A DNA stretch of 64,000 bases from Cordia subcordata (Eukaryota > Streptophyta > Magnoliopsida > Boraginales > Cordiaceae). Shown here piece after piece: positions 37,000 to 48,472 of this stretch (its first letter is position 1; the number at the start of each line of letters is the position of its first letter). Made by a program: the position numbers and the translations under genes. Where the stretch lies: assembly GCA_028554755.1 (NCBI GenBank), contig JAPTOF010000014.1, positions 9,362,001-9,426,000 on the forward strand. The letters run 5' to 3'. The notes below the pieces were generated by a model. The model saw only the letters and a program-made list of their open reading frames with translations, made no database searches and was not told where the DNA came from.

Positions 37000-39900
37000 A
37001 TGGAAATAAACAACCCATTGAAGAAGAAGAAATGGTTTCTTCCGCTAGTGTTTTCTCTCATAATATCATCATTTCTTATCATTTTCACTATTTTCACTGC
37101 ATACCCATTTCACCAAAAGCCAATCAGAGCCAAAGTTCCAATCTTTGTTGAATCAAAGCTACATGTAATACCTACACTGCCAAGCTCAAGGCTGCCAAGA
37201 CTGGCCTACTTGATCTCAGGGTCAAGTGGGGATGGTGCGAGCTTGAGGAGGACATTGAAGGCATTATACCACCCAATGAACCAATATGTGGTGCACTTGG
37301 ATTTGGAGGCACCAGCTGAGGAGAGAATGGAGTTGGTGAAGTTTGTGAAGAATGAGCCATTGTTTGCAAAAGTTGGGAATGTGAGGGTGGTGGTGAGATC
37401 CAACTTGGTTACTTATAGAGGGCCTACTATGGTTACTAATACACTTCATGCTGCTGCTATCTTATTGAAGGAAGGTGGAGAATGGGATTGGTTCATCAAT
37501 TTGAGTGCCTCTGATTATCCTCTGGTCACCCAAGATGGTATAAAGTTTAATGCTTTCTTTTATGATTCTTCTTCTTTTAATTATTCTATGCCCCTTGCTC
37601 TGTGCTATGTTGTAAATCCATCTGTGATTCTTGATTACTCATAAATTAGGATCTTTTTTGGTTTTTCTGTTACCATTTGTTGCTTTTATCTACATGTTCT
37701 GCTTCAGTGGTTGAACTACAAGGTAAAAGAAAAATCTGCCTTTTGTTACTGTGGATTTAGTCCATCTTATGCTCTACCAATTTTCTTGTAAAGGACATGG
37801 CATTTACTTGAGGGCACGATTCGAGTCATGAAACTGCCTCTTGCAAGATCCAAGTTAGGGCTACATAACATAAAGTAGACCTAAAATGGCATTATATTCC
37901 AAACCACGGCTCTTAGCAAGAGCTTCGAACATGGGCTTCCTTTTATTGAAGTTTCAGCTTTAGATTGCTTTAGTTGTTTGTTGGATAATCTTCTTCTTTC
38001 CGTTCGTTCTGAGTAAGATTGGGAGGCAGTAGAGAAAGGATATATCTCTTAGGTTGAATTGAAGTGAAACTTCTTGTACCATGTCAGAGATAAGGTAATG
38101 TTAGTCCATCATTGCTAACTTATGGTAATTTGTTCTTGTGTTCTACTATGTTCTTCGTAGATCTGCTTCATACCTTGTCAACCATCCCGAGGGAGCTAAA
38201 CTTCATTGAGCATACTAGCGACATTGGTTGGAAGGAGTATGTCTTACAAACTTGCAGTTTTACAGCATTAATACATTTTCAGTATAGAATGTGCAGGTTT
38301 TCTTAAAGGACTGCATTTTATAATCTTCCAGGTCCCATAGAGCCAGGCCTCTTATAATTGATCCGGGGCTATACAGCCTGAAAAAGTCAGATGTCTATTG
38401 GGTTTCGGAGAAAAGGAGCGTGCCCACTGCTTACAAGCTTTTCACAGGTAAGAATTCTTTGCTATCCTATTAATCTTTTGGATATGAGATCTGTGTGCTG
38501 TACATTAGCGTACTGGTCCTATAAACTATATATTAAATTTTGTTTTGGAGTTAGTCTTGTGCAAACTATTAGTGTGATAATCCTTGCTGATACTTTTAGA
38601 TTTATGCCCTTTCCAATCTCAACTCATAGGTATATACCTTAATCATTGCGATTCACAACTAACTATTTGGATTAAAGGCAACTAAGTTCAAACCGCATTG
38701 GTAACTACTTTATTATGTCAATTGAAAACATAAAAGTTAGGCGTAAAACTGCAAGTTATGGATTCATTTATGTCCTTGTGTTTTTTTAATATTTGTAATG
38801 GGAAAACACACGGCGCTGTTGTCTATAAAGCATTTGCTGCTTGACATAAAGACCTTATGATAATAATGCATATTTTGCACCTACTTTTCATGGAACTTGG
38901 ATTCTGTGAGTAAAGTGTATCTCTCCACAGTTGCATTATCTTTCAGTACCAAAGCTTGCAGCTTCCAAGACTAAATAGATCTCGTGACCTCAGTGTATCA
39001 AGTAATTTGTGACAATATGTTATCTCAAATTTTGCTTTTCTTGTAATATGTATTATAACCTTTACCTTGGTTTGTGCTACTACAAAAAGTTAAGCAGAAC
39101 CATGTTGTAAAGAAAATACGATTGAAAGATTACAAAACACACAGCATAGTGCTTGGCATTGTTGCAATTATTGCAGCTCGTTGATACAGAATATTCCAAG
39201 TGAAGAAATATCCATGTTTAGCAGAAATCTATGGACAGTCTTTGATGGTGTACACGCATAAAACATGTGAATTGATGGAGGTGGCATCATGCAGTGTTGT
39301 ATCTATCACCAATATGGGCTGAATAACATATGCTGTATACAGGAAGAGATATAACCTTTTCTTTTTCTGTGTCAGGAATAGTTTAAGCATTTTCTAATGC
39401 CCTTGTGAGAAGCCCTTTTCAGAGGAGCTTACTTCCCAAGCTTTTTGGCTTTTGCTCTGGCTTGCTTCTTCTTTCGAAATGGGTGATCTCCTATTGTTGC
39501 TTATGATCTTTCTTAGGTGGATAAAGTCAGTGCAAATGTTACATAAGCATTATTTGCTTGCTGCCCCTCACAGAACTTTATTCTCTTGGCGTTGTAGTCA
39601 TAATGAAAGCCTTTGTTTCCGTCCAAGTTGTTGATGGGATTGCCATCATATCCGCATGGCAAAGATAATATGTGAAGTGTATAAGATGGAATGTAATATT
39701 AGGAAGTTTTCAGATAAAGGAAAATTTCAATTTGGTAATGAATGCTGAAGTGTGGTTTCAAGTGGTTGAAACTATTTCCCCAGGAGTGAGACCTTGGGTT
39801 CAAACCTGATGGGGGACGGGGGATTGGGTTGGGGGTGGGGAGAAGGGTAAAAGAAAAAGAAAAAATCCAATGTGCATTGTAGAAAATCAGTGAGCCTCTC

Positions 39901-40980
39901 TTTGAAAGTGAGAGAAGTCTGGGCATGGGAAATTTCCTAAATACTTTTCCTGTTCATGATAAAATGTCATTATAGATAGGGACCTCTGTGCAGATTAAAT
40001 ATATCTATCAGGAAATCAATAGACATCACCTACCAAAGTACTGGAAGATTCTCAGTCGGTAGACAAAAAGCAACTTATCAGAGTTTGTCAAACTAAGATT
40101 GAACACCTAACCTATCTAAATAGCGTTAAAACTAAGCCTACAATTTCCTTCATTTCACATTGTGATTTCTGACAGGGCAAGCGGGTGAAGTACTCCTGCT
40201 TCGTTCACTTATTCATTCCCCCTGATTTTTCACTCTGCCTCTCTAGTTATTATACAAATTAAGAGGATTTGGAAACTAAAAAACATCACAGACAATGGAT
40301 ATGGCATTTTCAGAAAACTAGAAGTATTAGGATAAAAGGTCTTCTAATGCGCTTTGCTTTACAACCTGTCATAATAACAAGAAACAAACTGATGGAATAT
40401 CTTAATTATGCTCCTGATAATTAGTTGCCTAATTAAGTCTTTTTCGATACTGTATTCTTCTCCAGGTTCTGCTTGGATGATGCTCTCTCGTCCTTTCATT
40501 GAGTACTGTGTATGGGGATGGGACAACCTCCCGAGGATAGTTCTGATGTATTATGCAAACTTTCTTTCATCACCAGAAGGATATTTCCACACAGTTATAT
40601 GCAATGCCAAAGAGTTCAAGAATACCACCGTGAACCATGACCTCCATTTTATATCATGGGACAACCCCCCAAAGCAGCACCCTCATTTTCTCAGTGTCAA
40701 TGAATACCAGAGGATGGTAGACAGCAAAGCCCCCTTTGCAAGAAAATTTGGCAGGAACGAAGCGGTTCTTGACAAGATTGATTCTGAGCTTTTAGGCCGA
40801 AAAGCTGATGGGTTTGTGCCAGGAAGTTGGTTTACTGGTGGGAATGCAAATGCAACCGTCGGCAATTTCATTCTTGCAAATATAACCACACTTAGACCTG
40901 GGCCTGGTGCTGAAAGAATCAAAAACCTCATTGGTGGTTTGTTATCTGAAAAAGATTTTGATTCAAAGCATTGCATCTAG
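37000..40980 (+). CDS. GT14 family glycosyltransferase, GlcAT14-type, four exons
   Basis: A Golgi type II membrane enzyme related to Arabidopsis GlcAT14 proteins, which add glucuronic acid to arabinogalactan-protein glycans of the cell wall; the exact donor and acceptor are inferred. Exons are 37000-37537, 38161-38236, 38332-38447 and 40466-40980, all GT-AG and in phase, giving 414 residues, the usual family size. Visible parts: a short basic N-terminus (KKKK), a signal anchor at residues about 12-33, the Branch/DUF266 domain from about 65, the motif WDWFINLSASDYPLVTQDD around 162-180, SAWMMLSRPF, WGWDNLPR, SSPEGYFHTVICNA, HFISWDNPPKQHP and FARKF. The C-terminus ends KHCI. The second exon boundary was chosen at the GTATGT donor (38237), which keeps IGWKES-HRARPL in frame. 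Intron 3 is 2018 bp and holds a SINE. Confidence 0.92.
39742..39867 (+). mobile_element. tRNA-derived SINE in GT14 intron 3
   Basis: It has an RNA polymerase III box A (tggtttcaagtggttgaaa, about 39753) and a box B (GGTTCAAACC, 39797-39806) about 35 bp apart, followed by a G-rich segment and an A-rich tail (aaaagaaaaagaaaaa). The orientation matches the host gene. A target duplication was not identified. Confidence 0.65.
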
Positions 40981-41949
40981 CAGCTGATGTGAGCCGATAA
41001 AACTGCACCTAGGTTCACATCTCAACTGAGTTGTCCACTGGCTAATCATGGTCTGCTATTATATACAAAAGGCCACATTATCAGATACCGAGGGAGTTAT
41101 AGGAAGCTAGATGGGAAAAGGGTTATATGCCTTTTGGAATGCTTGCTCGAGTTATCCTTTCCTTGTCATGATATTTTGTAGGTCAGAGGCCAAGTGGGCA
41201 GTAAAAATGTGTTGTCCTAGTGTCTAGCCTAACAGAAAAAATATACGTGCAAATTTTATTCCCTACACTCAACGAGAAAATTGTTGCTCTTGATACTGGG
41301 AAACAAGCTGGAGAAGATATTGCATCCTATTGAGTGAAGCTGCAAATGTAGTGTTTTCATGATATTCTAAGCTTCATATCTGCTGGCTTTTTGCAAAATC
41401 TTCTGGTAACTGAAAGATAAGTGTTCCATTTACAGTATTAGATTCTATCAATTGATGAGGGAATCGAGAAAGAAGATACTTAATGTTAGAAGGTAAAAGC
41501 ACTAAAGACATGTTAGACATTTTGTCTGTGGACTCCTAATGTACAAAGGCTTAAAAATATTCAATTGCCGTATTGATTGAGGTCATTCTGCCTTAATTTG
41601 CACCAATTGCACTATATTCTTTGGCCTAAATTATTATCTCCTTCTGTATGGCCCTCCTGGTACTTTGTAGGATGATAGGGTTTGATTTCAAAAGCAAGTC
41701 TGCACTGACAAGCATGAAGGGATCACTGGCATCTCAGCAAAATTTGACATTGCTCTCATACCAGGCCTCCTGCTGATTAAGGCGTTTACTACTGTTAACT
41801 CCGTTAGAAGGACAGAAACTAAAATATTGTCAAAAATGTTTGAGGAACAAATTTGACGAGGTGTATTATTCTCCCCGTGGTTGTATGCTTATGTGTATGT
41901 ATGTTACTCTTAACTGCATGCAACTAGATGAAACGGCACTTGCATCACC

Positions 41950-42085
41950 ATAGACCTAGGCCTAGTGGCATTACCTTGTCTCAATAGATGCAAGAAGTCT
42001 TGAGATTAATTCTCAACTGGTGGAGGTGTTGTATTATTAACCTTTGATCTCTCGCGAATCAAAAGAGAAAAGGAAAAGGGCATTT
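41950..42085 (+). mobile_element. SINE-like element, second family
   Basis: A box A-like stretch (tagacctaggcctagtggc) is followed about 40 bp later by a box B-like segment (cttgagattaattctc), then by an A-rich tail (aaaagagaaaaggaaaaggg). It differs from the SINE at 39742. Confidence 0.5.
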
Positions 42086-43191
42086 GCATCATGTTTCTCT
42101 AACCTTTTACGTGACAATCCGATACTGTTGCAAAAGCTGATGCATAGGGAACAGAACTTATTCGGGGCGTTGACGATTTCTTGTGGAAAAGCTTATTCAT
42201 CTTTTTGCATCACCTAGGAATCATTGCTTGTCTTGTTACAGTACTAAGCATTTTGCACGCTATAGTACTAGTGCATTCATGTTTCATGCCTGCTTTTGTA
42301 ACTGGTTTTCACTATTACCTTCACAAAGAAGAGCAATCTGTCCCTGATTTCAATGTCCCAAAAAGATAAACTGAGGTGATTCAAAGTCACATACTTGAAA
42401 ATATATAACAAACAACATCGTGTCAAACTGGATACTGAGCTCATGATAGGAATCACTACTTGACTCATAGACCCGTCTCCGGATGCTCTCAAAAGCTCCG
42501 GGCTGAGGCATACGAGGCCGAGTAAGGTGCTTACTGCCAAGAGTCATATGAAATGTCTCCCCACAAAAAATATCCAACCAAGTGAAATTGGATTCTTATG
42601 TGCTGATTCCTTGCAATTTGTGTGCTGATTTCTTGTCAAGACTTACTGATTATCTTCATGACAAACTGGAGGCAACAGAAGACGTCTCACACGGTGTAGA
42701 AAGCATCTCTTCTCCCGTACTGCCCCTCCTCAATGGTGACAATATTTGAAAAAAGATTGTTCACGTTGCAGGAGCTTAAAATTATGTTACTATGTATTTG
42801 ACCTTGTAAAATATTCTAGATTTTTACGCACTACACTATCATTGTCATTATATGACGCTCAAAGAGACCCTTTTGGAGGTTCTTGTTTATGAAATTCCGA
42901 CCAGAATAAACCTTGAGAATTAAACCAAATGTTTTGGATCAAAGCCCTGAAAGGGCTACAAGAATCATCAAAACAATTAGATTGGCATCTTTGCTAGCAA
43001 ATTCATTGCCTAATCATGCTCTTTTGTTAAATAGACATCACAAAAAAGTCCACCCAGTTATCTTGATATACCAGAAACAACCATTGGATAATATTGATAC
43101 AGTTATAATGAAACACAACAACAACGACCAACTATGGAAAAGTTAAGGTCCTTCAAAATATTGTACACCATCTTTGCTCTTTTTTAAGAGT

Positions 43192-43280
43192 TTAGGGAGT
43201 AGTTCAAGTGATTAAAACTACTAAACCCCATAGGAGCGAGGGGTTTGGTTGGGGATGGGGGTTTTGAAAAAAAAAAAAAC
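43192..43280 (+). mobile_element. SINE-like element related to the one at 39742
   Basis: A box A-like stretch (gtagttcaagtgattaaaac), a blurred box B region, a G-rich segment (gggtttggttggggatgggg) and a poly-A run of about 13 resemble the layout of the intronic SINE. Confidence 0.5.
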
Positions 43281-43931
43281 TTTGCTCTCCTTTAGCTGCT
43301 AGACAGGAAAAACAAGAAGGGGAGGTGCTCAACAACAAGCTGGGTTTATCTACATAAGCTTTCACAACAAAGTTGGAATGTTTTACCTAATATACACCAT
43401 CATTAACACATGCACACATAGTAAAACGTATACCATTATCAACACATGCACACATAGTTGAACGTATGGCCTTTCAACAGGCAAAACAATAAACCAACTA
43501 TAGTACAGCTCATTTCATAGTGAAAAGGAGTTTTCTCTTTAAACTCAATTTCTGCTTAATTATGGTGGCAGGCCCCACTAAGCCAAATTGTCCAGCTGGA
43601 TCGTTAAAAAAAAAAACCCTTAAAAGAAAAGAATCCCCCAGATCCCCTTAGGGAATTGATGAACGATGATTTAAGAGGGATCACTTTTGTTAGATTTTAT
43701 CAAATCTTAGCCAGTATTGTGTCTTTCTTGAAAGGTAAAGAAAGAAAAAGGATTATTATTGCTGAATTCTCTTGCCGTTAGCTAGTTGCTATCGCTACAT
43801 CAAATTGAATTGACTATGCATACTTTTTATGAGCAATGTGGGATATGCACTGTGTAACGGAATCATATTCTTGCGTATTTGGCACAAGTATTTGACACAA
43901 CATTTTTGTTATATGGTTGGCACATGACTTA

Positions 43932-44050
43932 CAACCTATTTGACTAAGCTTATTTGGAGTTTATAAGTTACAAATAATAAAAAGCATGTGAGGCGGTGCT
44001 TTTGTTCTAAGAACTTATAAACTGTAAAATAAACAGAGCCAAACAGGCTC
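43932..44050. mobile_element. Harbinger/Tourist-type MITE family B, copy 3 (119 bp)
   Basis: It is flanked by TTA at 43929-43931 and 44051-44053. The right end agccaaacaggctc is intact; the left end caacctatttgact has drifted. It ends 50 bp beyond the PPR stop codon and so may be inside the PPR 3' UTR. Confidence 0.75.
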
Positions 44051-44100
44051 TTAAATACACCAAAAGAATCATCAGCTTACTTGTAGAAATAAGTTAATTA

Positions 44101-45678
44101 TTATTCTACAAGGAACGTCACATTTAAGAGAGAATCGAGCACTTGACTTATTTCTTTTGCCTTTGGGTTCAAAAGATCACCTACAAGAAATTCCTCAACC
44201 ACGCCGTTCACCTCTATGGCGCTGCAACCAGGCGTCTTCTTCAATCCTGTCTCCTCGATCCTTCTTCTGACATTGTTTGCTTCACCCTCCCAGCCAGCTT
44301 CTTTATACATGTTATATGAAAGTACATGCGTCCCATAATCAGCTACTCCCATTTCGGCCAGCTTCCTCCACAGCCGATTCCCGGCTTTGACGTTGCCATA
44401 GGTTCGACAAGCATTCAACAAAGCTCCCCAAACGTTAGCATCCCCTTTACCAAGTCCACCCATTTTACCTTCAATGAAATTCTCAGCTTCGTCTACCTTC
44501 CCGGCTCTGGCTAAAAGGTCAACCACGCACGCGTAGTGCTCAAGCCTCGGTTCAATGCCATAGACACTGTTCATTTTCTCGAACAGCAGCAAGCCCTTGT
44601 CGACCAACTTCGCATGAGTACAGGCAGTTTGCAGAGCAACAAATGTGACCTCAGTAGGTTTAGTACCACTTAGTACCATTTCATCGAACAATTCCAATGA
44701 CCTAGTCACATTCCCACTCAACGCTACCCCAGATATGATCGCGTTCCATGCTCCACTGTCCTTGTCATTGATGCCGTCGAAAACTGAGAATGCCAAATCA
44801 ACACAACCGCATTTTGAGTACATATCAACCAACGCAGTAGCTAATATCAGATTTCTATCAAATCCACACCGCTTAGCATACGAATGTATCCACACCCCTT
44901 GCGCTAGAGCACCAAGGTGAGCACAAGCAGTAAGAACACTAACAAGAACCGACTCATTAGGGTTCACTCCAACTTCTCCCATACTCGTATACAACCTAAG
45001 CACTTCCTTAAAATGACTAGCACGAGAATACGCCGCAATCATCGCACTCCACGAAATCACATTCCTCTCCGGCATTTCCTCAAACAATGCCCTAGCCTTC
45101 TCAACCTCCCCTGTCTTTCCATACCCATCAATCATCGAGGTCCACAACACAACATCTCTCTCAGTCATATCATCAAACAACTTATGTGCATTTCCCATTT
45201 CAAGATTCAACGAATAAAACTCAATCAAAGCACTAACAATAAACGGATCATGACGTAGCCCCATTTCCACTATATGAGCATGCAGTAAAAAACCCATCTG
45301 CTTTGAATCGTTCAACACCATCGAACACGCCTTAATCAAAGGTGTGAAAGTATAATTATTAGGCCTAAGGCCACAGTTTAGCAAATTTTTATAGGATAAA
45401 ATCGCGGGTTTGGGTAAATCTTGTTGCACATAGCCTCTAATCATGGTGTTGAACAAGAAGGTCGTGGGGTGCTTGAGGTTTCGGAACATGACGCGCGCGT
45501 AGGAAAAGAAGGCGGCGTTGTTGGAGGTGGCGGCGGAGGAGATGAGAGGGGCAAGAGGGAGGTGGAGCTTGAGGATGTGAGCATGGAGTTGTTTGAGTTG
45601 GATGAGAGTTGTGCATTTTTGTGCAAGGAGTGAGATTGTGGTGGTGGTCGTTTGAGTCGCAACTGTTTTTTGAAACAT
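44101..45678 (-). CDS. PLS-class pentatricopeptide repeat protein, E-type C-terminus
   Basis: A 525-residue, intronless PPR protein. Such proteins bind one RNA in mitochondria or plastids, and E-class members usually act in C-to-U editing with a partner supplying the DYW deaminase. The N-terminal QLHAHIL block starts the array; repeats of P, L and S type run from residue about 70 to 420 (for example PERNVISWSAMIAAYSRA and DKDSGAWNAIISGVALSG). The E region begins at about 415 (DANVWGALLNACRTYGNV) and the end (GCSAIEVNGVVEEFLVGD...) looks E+-like; there is no DYW domain. The Thr-rich, acid-free N-terminus would fit an organelle signal, but it is short. The start at 45678 is the first in-frame ATG; an earlier ATG at about 45690 is in another frame. 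It is convergent with the GT14 gene. The target RNA cannot be told from sequence by eye. Confidence 0.92.
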   Translation of the reverse strand: MFQKTVATQTTTTTISLLAQKCTTLIQLKQLHAHILKLHLPLAPLISSAATSNNAAFFSYARVMFRNLKHPTTFLFNTMIRGYVQQDLPKPAILSYKNLLNCGLRPNNYTFTPLIKACSMVLNDSKQMGFLLHAHIVEMGLRHDPFIVSALIEFYSLNLEMGNAHKLFDDMTERDVVLWTSMIDGYGKTGEVEKARALFEEMPERNVISWSAMIAAYSRASHFKEVLRLYTSMGEVGVNPNESVLVSVLTACAHLGALAQGVWIHSYAKRCGFDRNLILATALVDMYSKCGCVDLAFSVFDGINDKDSGAWNAIISGVALSGNVTRSLELFDEMVLSGTKPTEVTFVALQTACTHAKLVDKGLLLFEKMNSVYGIEPRLEHYACVVDLLARAGKVDEAENFIEGKMGGLGKGDANVWGALLNACRTYGNVKAGNRLWRKLAEMGVADYGTHVLSYNMYKEAGWEGEANNVRRRIEETGLKKTPGCSAIEVNGVVEEFLVGDLLNPKAKEISQVLDSLLNVTFLVE

Positions 45679-45964
45679 CTGCGGACATGGAAATGGCGGG
45701 ACATTTGTACTGCAAAATTGGAGGGGGTCTTGTGTTGGAGTTGTTCACTTATTTCATTTCAAATTGTCTTGATAATTTATACAATTCTTGCTTTCTGAAA
45801 AATCAATATATAAATAGATAGAGTTCATCAACGGGGACATGGCTTCGATATCAAAAAAAATTAAGACAGGACATGATAATATCGTAGACTTAAAAACCAA
45901 ACAACTAGAAAAGTAATTCTAACATTTAGGGAAAAAATTCTTGCAAGTTGCAATAATACTAATA

Positions 45965-46640
45965 TGGGTCATATCTGACCTAATATGCACATACCAGGTT
46001 TTGGGTCCTACCCAATTCAAAGAGGGCATCGATTTATGTAGGCCTTGGGGTCTTTGCCTATGCGACTCCGATTCCATCGCGACCTAAATTGGTCAAAGAA
46101 GTAGAACTCCGTAGTAACTCTATTATACTAATCCTACTAGGATTCAACCCCTCGAGCAATCTTCCCAGAGGCATAACCTATTCAAACATTATCTACCAAG
46201 CATTTGTAAATACCTAGTCACGCCGTAAGTCAAGGTATGCACTATAAAAAGCTAAAATACTCTTCTTTACTTAATCAAGTTCAATCCAATCACTGATATG
46301 AGTATTAGAGCCTCTTTGGCCGTCACCACAAATATCTAGTCACGCCATAAGTCAAGGTACGCACTATAAAAAGCTAAAATACTCTTCTTTACTCAATCGA
46401 GTTCAATCCAATCACTAACTTGAGTATTGGAGTCTTTTTGGCCGTTGCCGCACTAATGTCGCCCTTACCTTTGGTCCCCTTGGCATTTACCACATTAATG
46501 CGCCCTTACCTCCGGTCCCTTTTGGGCAGCATCCTTATCTCTTTAGTGCCTTTGGCCATCACCACATTGGTGCTCCCCTTACCTTCCGCCTTTTGGTCAA
46601 CGTCATATTAGTTGCCCTTTTACTTCTAGTTAGTTTTTCT
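45965..46640. mobile_element. Probable Gypsy-type solo LTR fragment with duplicated promoter block
   Basis: A TATA-like actataaaaagc followed by 'ctcaatc-agttcaatccaatcactaact-tgagtattgg' resembles the R-region of plant Gypsy LTRs. The block is present twice, at 46215 and 46337, with a period of 122 bp. No clean TG...CA ends or target duplication were found, and no internal retroelement genes adjoin. Confidence 0.4.
46215..46458. repeat. Two tandem copies of a 122-bp unit
   Basis: Copies begin at 46215 and 46337 (tagtcacgcc). Each carries the TATA-like element and the segment ending in a 'gagtattgg-gtc-tttggccg' phrase. They lie inside the probable LTR fragment. Confidence 0.85.
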
Positions 46641-47461
46641 CTTCAGTTTTACAAGTCAAACCTTAAGATTTTGTGTACAAATTTCTTTTCAGCTTTGCAA
46701 GTTGTTTGCAATCAAACCTTAAGATTTTGTGTAAAAAGAAATTATTGATGATTTTAGTATTATCAAATACAATGTTGAACTACTTTCTTTCACTTAACCA
46801 TTCTATGTAAACAACAAATATACACATTACTAGTAATTTCAAAAGCCGTACTTTATACAGGTTAATTTTTATTATTCGAATATACATGTGAAATAAGACC
46901 GCTCATATTTGTTCGCAATAATAAGAATGATTAGCAGAAATAAAACATAGGAATAAATACTTTATTACATGCTTCTTGGTGTGTTATGTATCTTGTTAAA
47001 AGACCACTACATATAGGTAATAGAAAAGATTAAGCCTTCAATATTATATTAATAGATAAATTCCAAGAATTGTAAAACCCTCAAGTAATAATCCAAGATT
47101 ATGGAGAAATTCCAAAGCTCTCATAACCCCTTGGAATTCATATCCAAGTTAATGAGGAGCACAAAGGTCTCAAAATAATAATGAAAAAATCTCTAATTTT
47201 TCATTCATTTCTAACATAAATAATAGTATAGATATTATATCGTATAGATAATAGATTTAGGACTTACTTTGATATAACTTTGAACATAATAAATAGCCAT
47301 ATTTAATTAGTTTACCCACTATCCAAACTATATGATAAGGTCTTACAATATTCAAATCATTAGATCTCCAAAGTGCATGGTTTTATTAAAACTTTGTGTA
47401 TGTTTTATACCTTTTTATAAAAATTCTTCAAATTTGGTTTGATGTGTGAATTATTTTCTTA

Positions 47462-48300
47462 GGATGAATTACTCAACTGCCCCCTGTGGTTTGACAAATG
47501 TGCATAATAATATCTTATGGTTATGAAATTAGTTAAGTCACCCCCTGTAGTTTCAATGAGGATGCACGTAGACCCCTTCCGTTAATTTTTTCGTTCAAAA
47601 TAACGTGTTTTGACATGCACGCATGCCTTGCGCAACTTTTCTTTGTTTTTTCATAATAAATGCATTAAATAAACTTTTCTATTTTTAATTTGTTTACAAA
47701 ATAAAAAAAGTAATTAAATTAAAAAAGAAAAAGACACCAGCCCTGCTACCTCTCAACCCACCAACCTCACCACCCCTACGCCCAGCTAGCCCTTACCCTA
47801 CCAACCCCCACCACCCTTCCCACCCCACCCCCGTCACCCCTGCTGCCCACCCCTAACACCCCCGTCGTCCCCACCCCCCACTATCCCTGTCACCCCTACC
47901 CCGCTGCAGCTCCCACCCTCGTCCCCCCCAACCCCTATCGCCGCTATCCCCAGCAACCTCCATCCCCGCTGCCCCTACCCCCAGCAGCTCCCACCCCCAC
48001 CCCCAGCAGCCCCCACCCCCGGCTGCCCCCACCCCCCATCCTTCATGTTTTCTTTTTTTTTTTGTGTTTTTTCTAATTTAATTTTTAAATAAAATAAAAG
48101 TAAAATAGATATTTTATTTAATAAGTTAGGGGCAAAATGGACTTTTTACTAAAATCCGTTAAAAAACTAACGACACTTAGCTTTTGGGGGTCATGTGCAC
48201 TATTGTTGAAACCATAAGGGGTCAAGTAGCTAATTTGTAAAACACAGGGGAAAGTTGTGAATATTAGTCAAATCACGATGGTAAGTTGAGCAATTCACCC
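47462..48300. mobile_element. Mutator-like non-autonomous transposon with C-rich core
   Basis: Terminal inverted repeats of about 37 bp (left GGATGAATTACTCAACT, right on the other strand GGGTGAATTGCTCAACT) are bounded by a perfect 9-bp direct repeat, ATTTTCTTA, at 47453-47461 and 48301-48309. A 9-bp duplication is the Mutator hallmark. The 839-bp element has no transposase. Its core from about 47740 to 48040 is almost pure C/A with ccacccc-type units on the plus strand. Confidence 0.85.
47740..48040. repeat. C-rich low-complexity tract (G-rich on minus strand)
   Basis: About 300 bp of degenerate ccacccc/cccagcagc repeats lie in the core of the Mutator-like element. The minus strand contains many runs of three or more G, which could form quadruplexes. 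Confidence 0.85.
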
Positions 48301-48472
48301 ATTTTCTTATAATAAATTGGGAATCTTCACACATTTTATTTATTAAATATTTAAAATGAGGGAAGATAATTGTGCTACATCATTTAAGTCGTATATTATT
48401 AAAAATTTAAGAATAAAATTTAAATTGAACAATTTTTTAAACAATTTAAATTGATTTAGAGATTTTGAAACA

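Larger units (their letters stand above)
40981..44100. other. Intergenic region between GT14 and the convergent PPR gene
   Basis: It contains the GT14 3' UTR, two SINE-like units and a MITE listed separately, and a 36-bp tandem duplication at about 43401-43466 (acacatgcacacatagt). No gene is recognised; the open frames at 42181-42577 and 42913-43146 show no known domain. Confidence 0.6.

Noticed and set aside
37172..37449. Several antisense frames in GT14 exon 1
   Set aside because: Shadows of the conserved sense coding frame.
39742..39867. Possible functional tRNA gene
   Set aside because: Only the two polymerase III boxes are present; there is no cloverleaf and the 3' part is G-rich with an A tail, as in a SINE.
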